From Chloroflexota bacterium (GTDB taxonomy: Bacteria; Chloroflexota; Ktedonobacteria; Ktedonobacterales; Ktedonobacteraceae), in contig VBHV01000228.1 in assembly GCA_005881995.1 (NCBI GenBank), positions 1 to 6,010 of the forward strand: a DNA stretch of 6,010 nucleotides. Direction: 5' to 3'. A model generated the notes under the pieces. That model was not told the DNA's origin, made no database searches, and saw nothing but the letters and a program-made list of their open reading frames with translations. Shown one piece after another: positions 1 to 5,546 of this stretch. Position 1 is the first letter of the stretch, and the number at the start of each line of letters is the position of its first letter. The position numbers and the translations under genes are program-made.

Positions 1-42
1 GTGGATGGGGAAAAGAAATTTGCATTAATCCTGGCAGTCTCG

Positions 43-51
43 TGGTAAAAT
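43..51 (+). promoter_or_regulatory. Candidate extended -10 promoter of the sensor kinase gene
   Basis: TG at 43-44, one base, then TAAAAT at 46-51 matches the TGn-extended -10 pattern (5/6 to TATAAT). The start would fall near 58, giving a leader of about 50 nt. No good -35 is spaced correctly: TTGCAT at 20-25 is 20 bp away and TTAATC at 25-30 is 15 bp away. Extended -10 promoters can work without a -35, but this is a short motif and the call is tentative. Confidence 0.3.
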
Positions 52-78
52 AAAAGCATTGGCATAGAAGCAAGCACC

Positions 79-98
79 TCCCGTTAAGAGCGACGGGA
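79..98 (+). promoter_or_regulatory. Leader hairpin overlapping the kinase ribosome binding site
   Basis: TCCCGT (79-84) and ACGGGA (93-98) form a perfect 6-bp stem with an 8-nt loop. The right arm includes the start of the purine-rich Shine-Dalgarno region at 95-104 that serves the ATG at 110. The left arm sits in CACCTCCC (75-82), which resembles the anti-Shine-Dalgarno tail of 16S rRNA. CC at 77-78 could add pairs with GG at 102-103 across a bulge. Folding would partly hide the ribosome binding site; a regulatory role is inferred. Confidence 0.35.
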
Positions 99-109
99 AG
101 AGGAATCAC

Positions 110-2503
110 ATGGACATCTCAACCTTCCTACAACCCGGCTACCTCCTACAAACCTGCCTGCTCGCGCTCTCCATCTTCAACCTGGTCGCCTTTCTCTGGC
201 TTGCCTTCACCGTGTGGCTCAATGGCGACCGCAAAGCCGGTATCGCGCGCCTGGGTGTGGTTGGTCTGGGACTCTCCGCCCTGTTCTTCTTCATTCACGC
301 GCTCCTAATATCCGCTCCTTTTGCGCACCCAACCGGCCTGGTGAGCCAGGATTTTTTATGGCATCTCATCTGGCTGCCCGCCCTTGGCGTCCCCTATATC
401 TGGTTCGCCATCGGCCTGTACTACGCTGCATTGATCAATCAGCAATGGCGCAAACGGCGCCCCTATTTATTGGTGTTTAGCGGTATACTGGGCGCCGTTG
501 TCCTGGTATTCCTGGCCCTTAATCAATCAACGTATAGCTATGCCAGCGCCCTGCGCCTGGTCGTCTATAAAGAAGCCCTCAATGATATTCGTGATGGCCT
601 GTTCTCACCGCCCGTCCTCTTATCCCTGCTCTTCCTCTGTTACGTCACCTTTTGCGCCATTGCTCCCTGGTTTACGCTTGGGCGCGTCAGCCGCTTGCTG
701 TGTGTCCTCTGGAATTACCTGACCAGGCGCCCAATCGGCATGCCAACCCTGCGACATGCCCTTGTCGAGGCATTCTGGGATGATCCTAAAGATATTGAAC
801 AACTGGAAGAGCCTCATCTCTCCTGGCACCTGGCCCGTCCCTGGCTGCTGCTGGCGGCGCTTCTCATGGTGGCGCTTACTACGTCGCTGGGAGTGCTGGT
901 AATCGAATCGATCATCGACTGGCTACAGCATCCAACGCTTTCCATCTCATCGGCACCGTCCTCCCAGAATGGCTTTACCACATTCAATCTCTTCCCCATC
1001 AACCTCATCATCCTGGATTTAGGCGCAACGGGCGCCGTCGCGCTGGTCATCCTACTCATCGGCTACTCCATCGTGCGTCACGGCATCTTGATTGAGCGTT
1101 CACTATCGCGGCGCGGCTTCCTTGCGCAGTGGCGTGGTATCGTAATTGTGTCTACCGGCGTGTCCATCTTTATTGCCCTGCTCGTCGCTTTTACGCATAG
1201 CAACCCTGGGGGCCTGCTGCTGATTACCGCGCTTGCCACGGGAGCCTATGCCCTTTTCACCTGGAGCAGCTATACCGCGCACGATCGCTACATCGCTCTG
1301 CTCGGGCCCTTTGTGCGCAGTACCAGCCTGCGCCACTGGTTGAATACCGACCTGCAAAAGACCGAACAGGACCTGGAAAGCCTTTTTTATCATCTCTGCC
1401 ACAACGTTCTGGCTGTCCAATGCGCATATTTACACGTGTTGGCTGGCCCCATCAGGCGCAATTTCAGCTATCGCTGGCCATCTCAAGCCGCGCCGGACAT
1501 ATCGTTACCCGCCCTAAAAAACAGGCGCAAACAGGAAAGGGATGCGGCGGCCTGGATCATGAATGGCGTATCAGAAACTCCATCGCGCATACAAATCCTC
1601 GTGAATGGGGCGCCGATGATTTGCTGGGTATTGCCCATCCATGATGAACGCGGCCTGGTTGCCACTCTCTATCTTGGCCCGCGTGAAGATGGGGGCGCCT
1701 TTACCGACGAGGATATGAACCTTGCGCATGCCTGTGGTCAGCGCATCCTCGACACGCTGGGCGATCATGAAGCAATGCAGGCGGTTGCAGGGCTTCTGCG
1801 TCGCCGCATCATCGACGTGAAGTTACTCGGCGCCCAGCAGCGTCGTGTACTGCACGACGAAATTCTTCCTCAGATGCACCTTGCCCTCTTACGCCTGGAG
1901 ACCTTGCGCTCGCTTCCCGCTACAAATGAAAAGTTGCAATCTGACGAGCCGGAGCGTACCCAGGCCGTCGATGAAACCATCGCGCGCATTACCGATGCGC
2001 ACCGCCGCCTCGCCGCGATGATGCGCGCCACCGCTCCCAGCGCGCCCTATCGCCTTGAGAGTGACGGCATGATCTACGCCATTCGCACCATGCTGGACCA
2101 GGATTTTCAGCACTCCTTCGACGAGGTGGAGTGGTGCATCTCCGAGGAAACCGCTGCCTACATCGATGAAGTCACCCCACCCGCCATCGCCGAGCTGATC
2201 TTCGCCGCCGTGCAGGAGGCACTGCGCAATGCCGCCCGTCACGCGCGCGGTTCAGACGTGCATCGCCGCCTGCGCCTGGTCTTCAAAGCCTCCTGGAACA
2301 AGTCAGATAATAGCCTCGAAGTGATCGTCGCCGATAACGGGGTCGGCATCGCCTCCGCCAGCAGCTCCACCACAGGCACCGGCGGCGGCCTGCTAACGCA
2401 CAGCGCCCTGCTCGCCATCGCCGGTGGCAGCCTCACCATCAAAAGCTCCCCGGGCGAGGGCGTCACCGTGCGCATCCTCCTCCCGGCGGCATCACTGCGC
2501 TAA
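110..2503 (+). CDS. Membrane-bound GAF-domain sensor histidine kinase (NarX/DegS-like catalytic region)
   Basis: The 797-residue protein starts at the ATG preceded by a purine-rich site (95-104). The N-terminal half has about nine hydrophobic helices (near residues 11-39, 47-68, 83-107, 119-140, 167-190, 245-268, 296-320, 343-361 and 368-388), so it is an inner-membrane sensor with little extracytoplasmic sequence. Residues about 420-555 look like a GAF domain. Next is a dimerisation and phosphoacceptor helix with LHDEILPQ, where H582 is the likely phosphorylated His. The C-terminal HATPase_c domain shows the N box QEALRNAARHA (N707), the G1 box DNGVGI (D742) and the glycine-rich GTGGGL lid (756-761), so all key ATP-binding residues are present. 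This arrangement matches HisKA_3-type kinases that normally signal to NarL/LuxR-type response regulators. No such regulator is in the window; the partner may lie upstream or elsewhere. The ligand is unknown. The gene ends in a 4-base overlap with the convergent hydrolase gene. Confidence 0.9.
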   Translation: MDISTFLQPGYLLQTCLLALSIFNLVAFLWLAFTVWLNGDRKAGIARLGVVGLGLSALFFFIHALLISAPFAHPTGLVSQDFLWHLIWLPALGVPYIWFAIGLYYAALINQQWRKRRPYLLVFSGILGAVVLVFLALNQSTYSYASALRLVVYKEALNDIRDGLFSPPVLLSLLFLCYVTFCAIAPWFTLGRVSRLLCVLWNYLTRRPIGMPTLRHALVEAFWDDPKDIEQLEEPHLSWHLARPWLLLAALLMVALTTSLGVLVIESIIDWLQHPTLSISSAPSSQNGFTTFNLFPINLIILDLGATGAVALVILLIGYSIVRHGILIERSLSRRGFLAQWRGIVIVSTGVSIFIALLVAFTHSNPGGLLLITALATGAYALFTWSSYTAHDRYIALLGPFVRSTSLRHWLNTDLQKTEQDLESLFYHLCHNVLAVQCAYLHVLAGPIRRNFSYRWPSQAAPDISLPALKNRRKQERDAAAWIMNGVSETPSRIQILVNGAPMICWVLPIHDERGLVATLYLGPREDGGAFTDEDMNLAHACGQRILDTLGDHEAMQAVAGLLRRRIIDVKLLGAQQRRVLHDEILPQMHLALLRLETLRSLPATNEKLQSDEPERTQAVDETIARITDAHRRLAAMMRATAPSAPYRLESDGMIYAIRTMLDQDFQHSFDEVEWCISEETAAYIDEVTPPAIAELIFAAVQEALRNAARHARGSDVHRRLRLVFKASWNKSDNSLEVIVADNGVGIASASSSTTGTGGGLLTHSALLAIAGGSLTIKSSPGEGVTVRILLPAASLR

Positions 2504-2510
2504 GCTGCCG
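2484..2510. other. Hairpin enclosing the shared convergent stop codons
   Basis: CGGCGGC (2484-2490) and GCTGCCG (2504-2510) can pair over 7 bp with one G-U wobble; the 13-nt loop contains both stop codons. Neither strand has a T tract after the stem, so it is not a standard intrinsic terminator. It may influence 3' ends or transcription collision, or be chance in GC-rich coding sequence. Confidence 0.25.
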
Positions 2511-3258
2511 TCAACACAAAAGGCTCTCCCGGAGCGAGCACCTTCACGCTGGTCTCAGGCGCATGCTGCGCCACTGCTGCGGTAAATTCCTCAGGCGTGC
2601 CGTTGTACTTCAATAGAAGACGGTCCATGATGCGCCCGCCAGTAAATGCGTAGTGGGTCGGTATGGCCACGCGCGGGTGGATTATCGCGCAGAGTTCCGC
2701 TGCTTCTTGCGCGCTCATCACATCCCTGCGGTTAAAGGCGGGACGAATCATCAGACCATTGATCGCCAGCAGCGCCAGGTCGATTTGGGGAAAACGCTGC
2801 GGGATTTCGCGCAATGCGGGGATTAGCCGCGTGTCACCCCCGAAGTAAATGGTAAAGCCGCCCGCTTCGAGCATATACGTGATCTCCGGCACCCCATGGG
2901 ATCCTGGCACGGCTGTAACCTTGATCGGGCCGAGCTGAGCAGTTTCCCAGGGATCAAGCTCGCTGATCTGCTGGAAGCCCGCTTTTCTCGCGGCTCCCCC
3001 GATGCCGCGTTTCACCACAAACGGAACGGTTTTGTCGCGATAGGCTTTGAACGCCTCCATATCGTAGTGGTCGTAGTGTCCGTGGCTCACAAGTACCCCT
3101 GCGAGCGGTGGCAAGTCTTCCAGGGCAATCCCAAGCGGCTCGCTGCGATAGTAGCCAAACTTCTCAGAGAACCAGGGATCGGTGAGAAGTGTGACACCTC
3201 CGAAATCGATCAGGACGCAGGAATGGGTTACGCGGGTGAGAGTGACGGTACTGTTCAT
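2500..3258 (-). CDS. UlaG-like metallo-beta-lactamase-fold hydrolase
   Basis: This 252-residue cytoplasmic protein belongs to the metallo-beta-lactamase superfamily (lactamase_B_2/UlaG-like group). The metal ligands are visible in order: SHGHYDHYD gives H59, H61, D63 and H64; PGSHG gives H121; YFGGDT gives D142; PTHY gives H202. There is no signal peptide or DNA-binding domain, and the length is normal for stand-alone members. Family members hydrolyse lactones, phosphodiesters or related esters; nothing here fixes the substrate. I chose the ATG at 3256-3258 because AAAGGA (3266-3271) lies 7 nt upstream; an in-frame ATG 11 codons earlier (3289-3291) has no ribosome binding site and would overlap the predicted promoter. 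The gene lies 77 bp downstream of the tetR-type gene, and a TetR-operator-like palindrome sits 43 bp before its start, suggesting direct repression. Its TAG overlaps the TAA of the kinase gene. Confidence 0.9.
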   Translation of the reverse strand: MNSTVTLTRVTHSCVLIDFGGVTLLTDPWFSEKFGYYRSEPLGIALEDLPPLAGVLVSHGHYDHYDMEAFKAYRDKTVPFVVKRGIGGAARKAGFQQISELDPWETAQLGPIKVTAVPGSHGVPEITYMLEAGGFTIYFGGDTRLIPALREIPQRFPQIDLALLAINGLMIRPAFNRRDVMSAQEAAELCAIIHPRVAIPTHYAFTGGRIMDRLLLKYNGTPEEFTAAVAQHAPETSVKVLAPGEPFVLTAA

Positions 3259-3281
3259 GTTTGAATCCTTTCTGCTCGGCA

Positions 3282-3309
3282 AATTTAGCATCGTTCACTT
3301 ATCTAACAA
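3282..3309 (-). promoter_or_regulatory. Candidate promoter of the MBL hydrolase gene
   Basis: On the minus strand TTGTTA (3304-3309, 4/6 to TTGACA) is followed after 16 bp by TAAATT (3282-3287, 4/6 to TATAAT). Transcription would start near 3275, leaving a short leader that contains the ribosome binding site. The -35 lies inside the palindrome at 3302-3316, so bound repressor would block it. The match is weak and read-through from the tetR gene is an alternative. Confidence 0.3.
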
Positions 3310-3316
3310 AGTTCGA
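3302..3316. promoter_or_regulatory. Predicted TetR operator upstream of the MBL hydrolase
   Basis: TCTAACAAAGTTCGA is a 15-bp inverted repeat with one imperfect pair. Its first 12 bases are identical to the reverse complement of the palindrome in front of the tetR gene, and overall 14 of 15 match. The two copies lie in the two non-coding gaps flanking the repressor gene, which argues that both are binding sites of that repressor. Confidence 0.6.
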
Positions 3317-3335
3317 CAATGGTTAAAAAAAGAGA

Positions 3336-3950
3336 CTACTCCTTGTCCTGGTGCAGCCAGGACTGGAGCAGACCGCGAATGGCCTGTTCCATCAGAGCCT
3401 TTGAGTACGCCTGCCCCTCGGAGATGCGACCAGTCATGGTCAGAGCGATCAGTCCATGCGCGACGCCCCAGAGGATATCGGCGCACTCGCCTACGTCTGC
3501 CACCTGAGCCCTGCTTCTCAGTATCCAGTTCTCCAGAGCATCCAGCAAAGCCTGAAAAGCCGCTCTCGCCTCCATTGGAGCCTCCACGCGATTAAAAGTG
3601 ACGCCTCCCAAACTGTTCATGACCTGGTATAGTTCTGGACATCTGAAGGCAAAATCCCAGTAGGCACGCATCACATTGAGTACGCGTTGCTCAGGGTCAT
3701 CGGTCATCGCTTGCGCGGCTTGCATGCCGTCCCGTAAGCGTTCAAAGCCCTGGCGAAGCAACTCCAGTAGGATGGCCTCCTTATTCTCAAAATATTCATA
3801 GATGGTAGGAGGGCTATACTCGATGCGTTCCGCTACCTTCCGAATGGTTACCGCCTGCCAGCCCTCCTGCAAAGCGATCTCACGAGCACCCGCGAGAATA
3901 CCCTCTCTAACTTCTTGCTTTTCTCTCTCTCGTCGCTGTTTCGTTCCCAT
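3336..3950 (-). CDS. TetR/AcrR-family transcriptional repressor (WHG-type C-terminal domain)
   Basis: The 204-residue protein has the TetR N-terminal DNA-binding domain over residues about 14-60; the helix-turn-helix lies at 35-54, ending in the typical SPPTIYEYFENKEAIL stretch. The ligand-binding half contains FAFRCPELYQVM (about 100-111) and WGVAHGLIAL (161-170), which fits the WHG-type C-terminal domain of many TetR regulators (W161, H165, G166). Length is normal. The ATG at 3948-3950 has AAGG 7 nt upstream. A near-consensus promoter lies upstream with a perfect 15-bp palindrome over the predicted start site, so autorepression is likely; a near-identical site before the adjacent hydrolase gene makes that its probable second target. 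The inducer is unknown. The divergent arsR-type gene is close enough that the two regulators may affect each other. Confidence 0.92.
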   Translation of the reverse strand: MGTKQRREREKQEVREGILAGAREIALQEGWQAVTIRKVAERIEYSPPTIYEYFENKEAILLELLRQGFERLRDGMQAAQAMTDDPEQRVLNVMRAYWDFAFRCPELYQVMNSLGGVTFNRVEAPMEARAAFQALLDALENWILRSRAQVADVGECADILWGVAHGLIALTMTGRISEGQAYSKALMEQAIRGLLQSWLHQDKE

Positions 3951-3977
3951 TGGACAACCTTATCTTAGTTAATAAAA

Positions 3978-3992
3978 TCTAACTTTGTTAGA
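3978..3992. promoter_or_regulatory. Predicted TetR operator at the tetR start site
   Basis: TCTAACTTTGTTAGA is a perfect inverted repeat with 6-bp arms and a 3-bp centre, the size expected of a TetR-family site. It covers the predicted transcription start (about 3989), directly downstream of the -10 at 3996-4001, a classic autorepression position. A 14/15 copy occurs at 3302-3316. Confidence 0.65.
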
Positions 3993-3995
3993 ATA

Positions 3996-4024
3996 ACTAT
4001 ACCATCCCTGATGCTCGTTGTCAA
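3996..4024 (-). promoter_or_regulatory. Sigma-70-type promoter of the tetR gene
   Basis: On the minus strand a perfect TTGACA (4019-4024) is followed by exactly 17 bp and TATAGT (3996-4001, 5/6 to consensus). The predicted start is about 3989, giving a leader of about 39 nt to the ATG at 3950. This is one of the two best promoters in the window. Confidence 0.75.
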
Positions 4025-4030
4025 GGGATG
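4003..4030. repeat. Gapped inverted repeat across the tetR -35 region
   Basis: CATCCCT (4003-4009) and AGGGATG (4024-4030) are perfect 7-bp inverted arms separated by 14 bp, so arm centres are 21 bp apart, two turns of the helix. The repeat covers the spacer and -35 of the tetR promoter and ends 9 bp before the arsR -35. It could be a site for a dimeric regulator of the divergent promoters; no matching second copy was seen in the window. Confidence 0.35.
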
Positions 4031-4039
4031 ATACATACC

Positions 4040-4069
4040 TTGACAGTTATATAACTAATGTGGTATACT
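4040..4069 (+). promoter_or_regulatory. Sigma-70-type promoter of the arsR-family gene
   Basis: Perfect TTGACA (4040-4045), an 18-bp spacer and TATACT (4064-4069, 5/6) preceded by TGG (4061-4063), an extended -10. The expected start, 7 bases past the hexamer, is 4076, which is the A of the ArsR initiation codon. The two divergent -35 boxes are separated by only 15 bp. Confidence 0.75.
4045..4056. promoter_or_regulatory. Palindrome in the arsR promoter spacer, candidate ArsR operator
   Basis: AGTTATATAACT is a perfect 12-bp palindrome lying between the -35 and -10 of the arsR promoter. A protein bound there would exclude RNA polymerase. ArsR-family repressors commonly bind AT-rich inverted repeats at their own promoters, so this is the natural autorepression site; the assignment rests on position only. 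Confidence 0.45.
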
Positions 4070-4075
4070 CGTTCC

Positions 4076-4399
4076 ATGATGACAACCTTCGAGGCATTGG
4101 CTGATCCAGTGCGCAGACGTATTCTGGACTTGCTCCGCGAGCGGCCCCGTCTAGTAGGGGAACTGGCTGACCTGCTCTCCATCAGTCAGCCCGGCATCTC
4201 CAAGCACCTGCGCGTGCTTCGCGAGGTGGGGTTGGTGCATGTACGTCAGGATGCGCAGCGACATTGGTACGAGCTGTGCCCTGAGCCGTTAGCAGAGGTC
4301 CATGCGTGGATGGAATCCTATCGCCACTTATGGGATGAGAGGTTTCATCGCCTGGACGACTACCTGCAAACCCAACAGGAAAAGGAGAAAGAACCATGA
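4076..4399 (+). CDS. ArsR/SmtB-family winged-helix repressor (SdpR-like, no metal-binding Cys pair)
   Basis: The 107-residue protein is almost all winged helix. FEALADPVRRRILDLL (5-20) is the first core helix, SISQPGISKHLRVLREVGLV (35-54) carries the recognition helix, and RQDAQRHWYEL (58-68) is the beta-wing. The CxC-type metal site of arsenic or cadmium sensors is absent (the only Cys is C68), so it is not an obvious metal sensor; it resembles the ArsR members that precede SRPBCC or enzyme genes. I start it at the ATG at 4076 (a second ATG follows directly). An earlier in-frame ATG at 4058 lies between the -35 and -10 elements and could not be in the transcript. No Shine-Dalgarno sequence precedes 4076, in line with a leaderless message. 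Its TGA overlaps the ATG of the broken gene downstream, a sign of former translational coupling in an operon. Confidence 0.92.
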   Translation: MMTTFEALADPVRRRILDLLRERPRLVGELADLLSISQPGISKHLRVLREVGLVHVRQDAQRHWYELCPEPLAEVHAWMESYRHLWDERFHRLDDYLQTQQEKEKEP

Positions 4400-4638
4400 C
4401 AGAACACCATGGGCAATACCCTCGACTACGTGTATGAACTCAAGGGGAATACCCTCATGATCTAGGGTGGGGAGAAAGGGTCTCCAGCCTTTTCAAGGGG
4501 ACCTTTAGCCCCGACGGGAACACCTGCACTGGCGCCTGGGTCTTTCCAGGTGGTGGCTATGAGCCAACGATGACCAGGGTCACAAAGGCATATAAGGAGC
4601 AGACTTACCATGTGAGTGGACAGATGTGGTCCACATGA
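4396..4638 (+). pseudogene. Decayed remnant of a small gene formerly coupled to arsR
   Basis: The ATG at 4396 overlaps the arsR stop (ATGA), but its frame reads MTEHHGQYPRLRV and ends at TGA 4435-4437. A second frame, from 4409, reads MGNTLDYVYELKGNTLMI, then a TAG at 4463-4465 where Trp would be expected, then GGEKGSPA to 4489. The coding sense continues one frame over, from about 4492: FKGTFSPDGNTCTGAWVF, then PGGGYEPTMTRV, to TGA at 4636-4638. So there is a nonsense change, a one-base deletion near 4490 and a frame switch near 4409. The readable part looks like the C-terminal beta-rich half of a small DUF1579-like protein; this family call is from memory and uncertain. The N-terminal half seems to be missing. 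MTEHHGQY could instead be the start of an SRPBCC protein, the usual partner of such ArsR genes, joined to the fragment by deletion. Confidence 0.7.
4624..4636. repeat. Short palindrome before the alpha/beta hydrolase gene
   Basis: ATGTGG, a central T, and CCACAT form a perfect 13-bp palindrome ending 6 bp before the GGAG ribosome binding site. A competing 6-bp hairpin, GTGGAC (4616-4621) with GTCCAC (4629-4634), overlaps it. No promoter is evident nearby, so this may be an RNA structure in the operon message, an operator, or chance. Confidence 0.3.
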
Positions 4639-4652
4639 GATTGGAGAACACC

Positions 4653-5447
4653 ATGAGAACAGTCCTTTCCAAAGACGGCACCGCTATCGCCTTCGATCAG
4701 TCGGGTCAGGGACTCGCGCTCATCCTGGTGGCTGGCGCAACTGCTACTCGATTAGCCGAGGCATCGCTAGCTGCGGCCCTGGCACCCCATTTCACCGTCT
4801 TCGCCTACGATCGGCGAGGCCGAGGCGCGAGTTCCGACACAGCACCCTATGCGGTCGAGCGCGAGGTCGAAGATATCGAAGCTCTCATCACCGAGGCGGG
4901 CGGATCCGCGTTCGTCTTCGGGCATTCCTCCGGCGCGGTTCTTGCCCTGGAAGCAGCGCGCCTGCTCCCCACGAAAATCACGAAGCTGGCGGTGTACGAG
5001 CCCCCGTTTATCATTGACGACAGTCGCCCTCCGGTGCCGCAAGATTACGTCCCGCATCTCAACGAGCTGATCGCGGCAGGTCGCCGGGACGAAGCAGTCG
5101 AGTACTTCATGACCGATGCGATGCTCGTTCCTGCCGAAATGGTTGCACAGATGCGGCAATCACCCATGTGGCCGCAGATCGAGGCGGTGGCGCATACGAT
5201 CCCCTACGACGGCACCATCATGGGAGATACCATGAGCGGCAATCCATCGACAATCAGGAAGTGGGCCTCTGTCACCGTGCCTACGCTCGTCATGGTCGGA
5301 GGAGCGAGTCCTGCGTTTTTTCACAACGGGACTCAAACGCTCGTAGACATCCTCCCCAATGCCCAGTACCGTCATCTGAAGGATCAAGACCACGGTCCGG
5401 CTGACGAGGTCCTCACTCCCGCCCTGGTGGGGTTCTTCAAAGGCTGA
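4653..5447 (+). CDS. Alpha/beta-fold hydrolase
   Basis: The 264-residue cytoplasmic protein has the alpha/beta hydrolase core: strand ALILVAGA (22-29), AYDRRGRGAS (51-60) before the nucleophile region, and the nucleophile elbow FGHSSGA with S92 as catalytic Ser. YEPPF (115-119) follows strand 5, and DQDHGPA near the C-terminus supplies H247 as catalytic His. The acid is less clear: strand 6, VPTLVMVGGASP (209-220), has no Asp at the usual place. Length is normal. I start at the ATG at 4653 because GGAG (4643-4646) lies 6 nt upstream; an in-frame GTG at 4626 or ATG at 4635 would add residues outside the fold and lacks a ribosome binding site. Close homologues I recall are unspecific hydrolases often next to ArsR-type regulators. 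The substrate is unknown. It has no clear promoter of its own and is probably transcribed from the arsR promoter through the broken gene. Confidence 0.9.
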   Translation: MRTVLSKDGTAIAFDQSGQGLALILVAGATATRLAEASLAAALAPHFTVFAYDRRGRGASSDTAPYAVEREVEDIEALITEAGGSAFVFGHSSGAVLALEAARLLPTKITKLAVYEPPFIIDDSRPPVPQDYVPHLNELIAAGRRDEAVEYFMTDAMLVPAEMVAQMRQSPMWPQIEAVAHTIPYDGTIMGDTMSGNPSTIRKWASVTVPTLVMVGGASPAFFHNGTQTLVDILPNAQYRHLKDQDHGPADEVLTPALVGFFKG

Positions 5448-5546
5448 GACGAAGGGCAGTACCGAGAACCCCGATCATGCGCGTCTTGAGGCCATGAAAC
5501 TGCTCTACAGCGCTTGAGATCCCCACATGGCTCTTGGAGGAAAGAT

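Noticed and set aside
1889..2475. Minus-strand open frames opposite the kinase catalytic domain
   Set aside because: They are antisense to conserved H, N and G boxes and have low-complexity compositions typical of GC-rich antisense frames.
3259..3291. Upstream ATG that would lengthen the MBL hydrolase by 11 residues
   Set aside because: No ribosome binding site precedes it, while AAAGGA is well placed for the ATG at 3258; the added residues fall before the conserved fold.
3321..3338. T-rich tract after the tetR stop on the minus strand as an intrinsic terminator
   Set aside because: Seven Ts follow the stop, but the preceding bases form only a 3-4 bp stem, too weak for a terminator.
4058..4075. 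Upstream ATG that would lengthen the ArsR protein by 6 residues
   Set aside because: It lies between the -35 and -10 of the gene's own near-consensus promoter, so it would not be transcribed from that promoter.
4571..4582. TGACC-AG-GGTCA palindrome
   Set aside because: Only 5-bp arms, inside coding-like remnant sequence and with no promoter nearby; likely chance.
4626..4652. GTG at 4626 or ATG at 4635 as start of the alpha/beta hydrolase
   Set aside because: The ATG at 4653 has GGAG at 6 nt and begins where the fold begins; the earlier codons lie in a palindrome and the end of the gene remnant.
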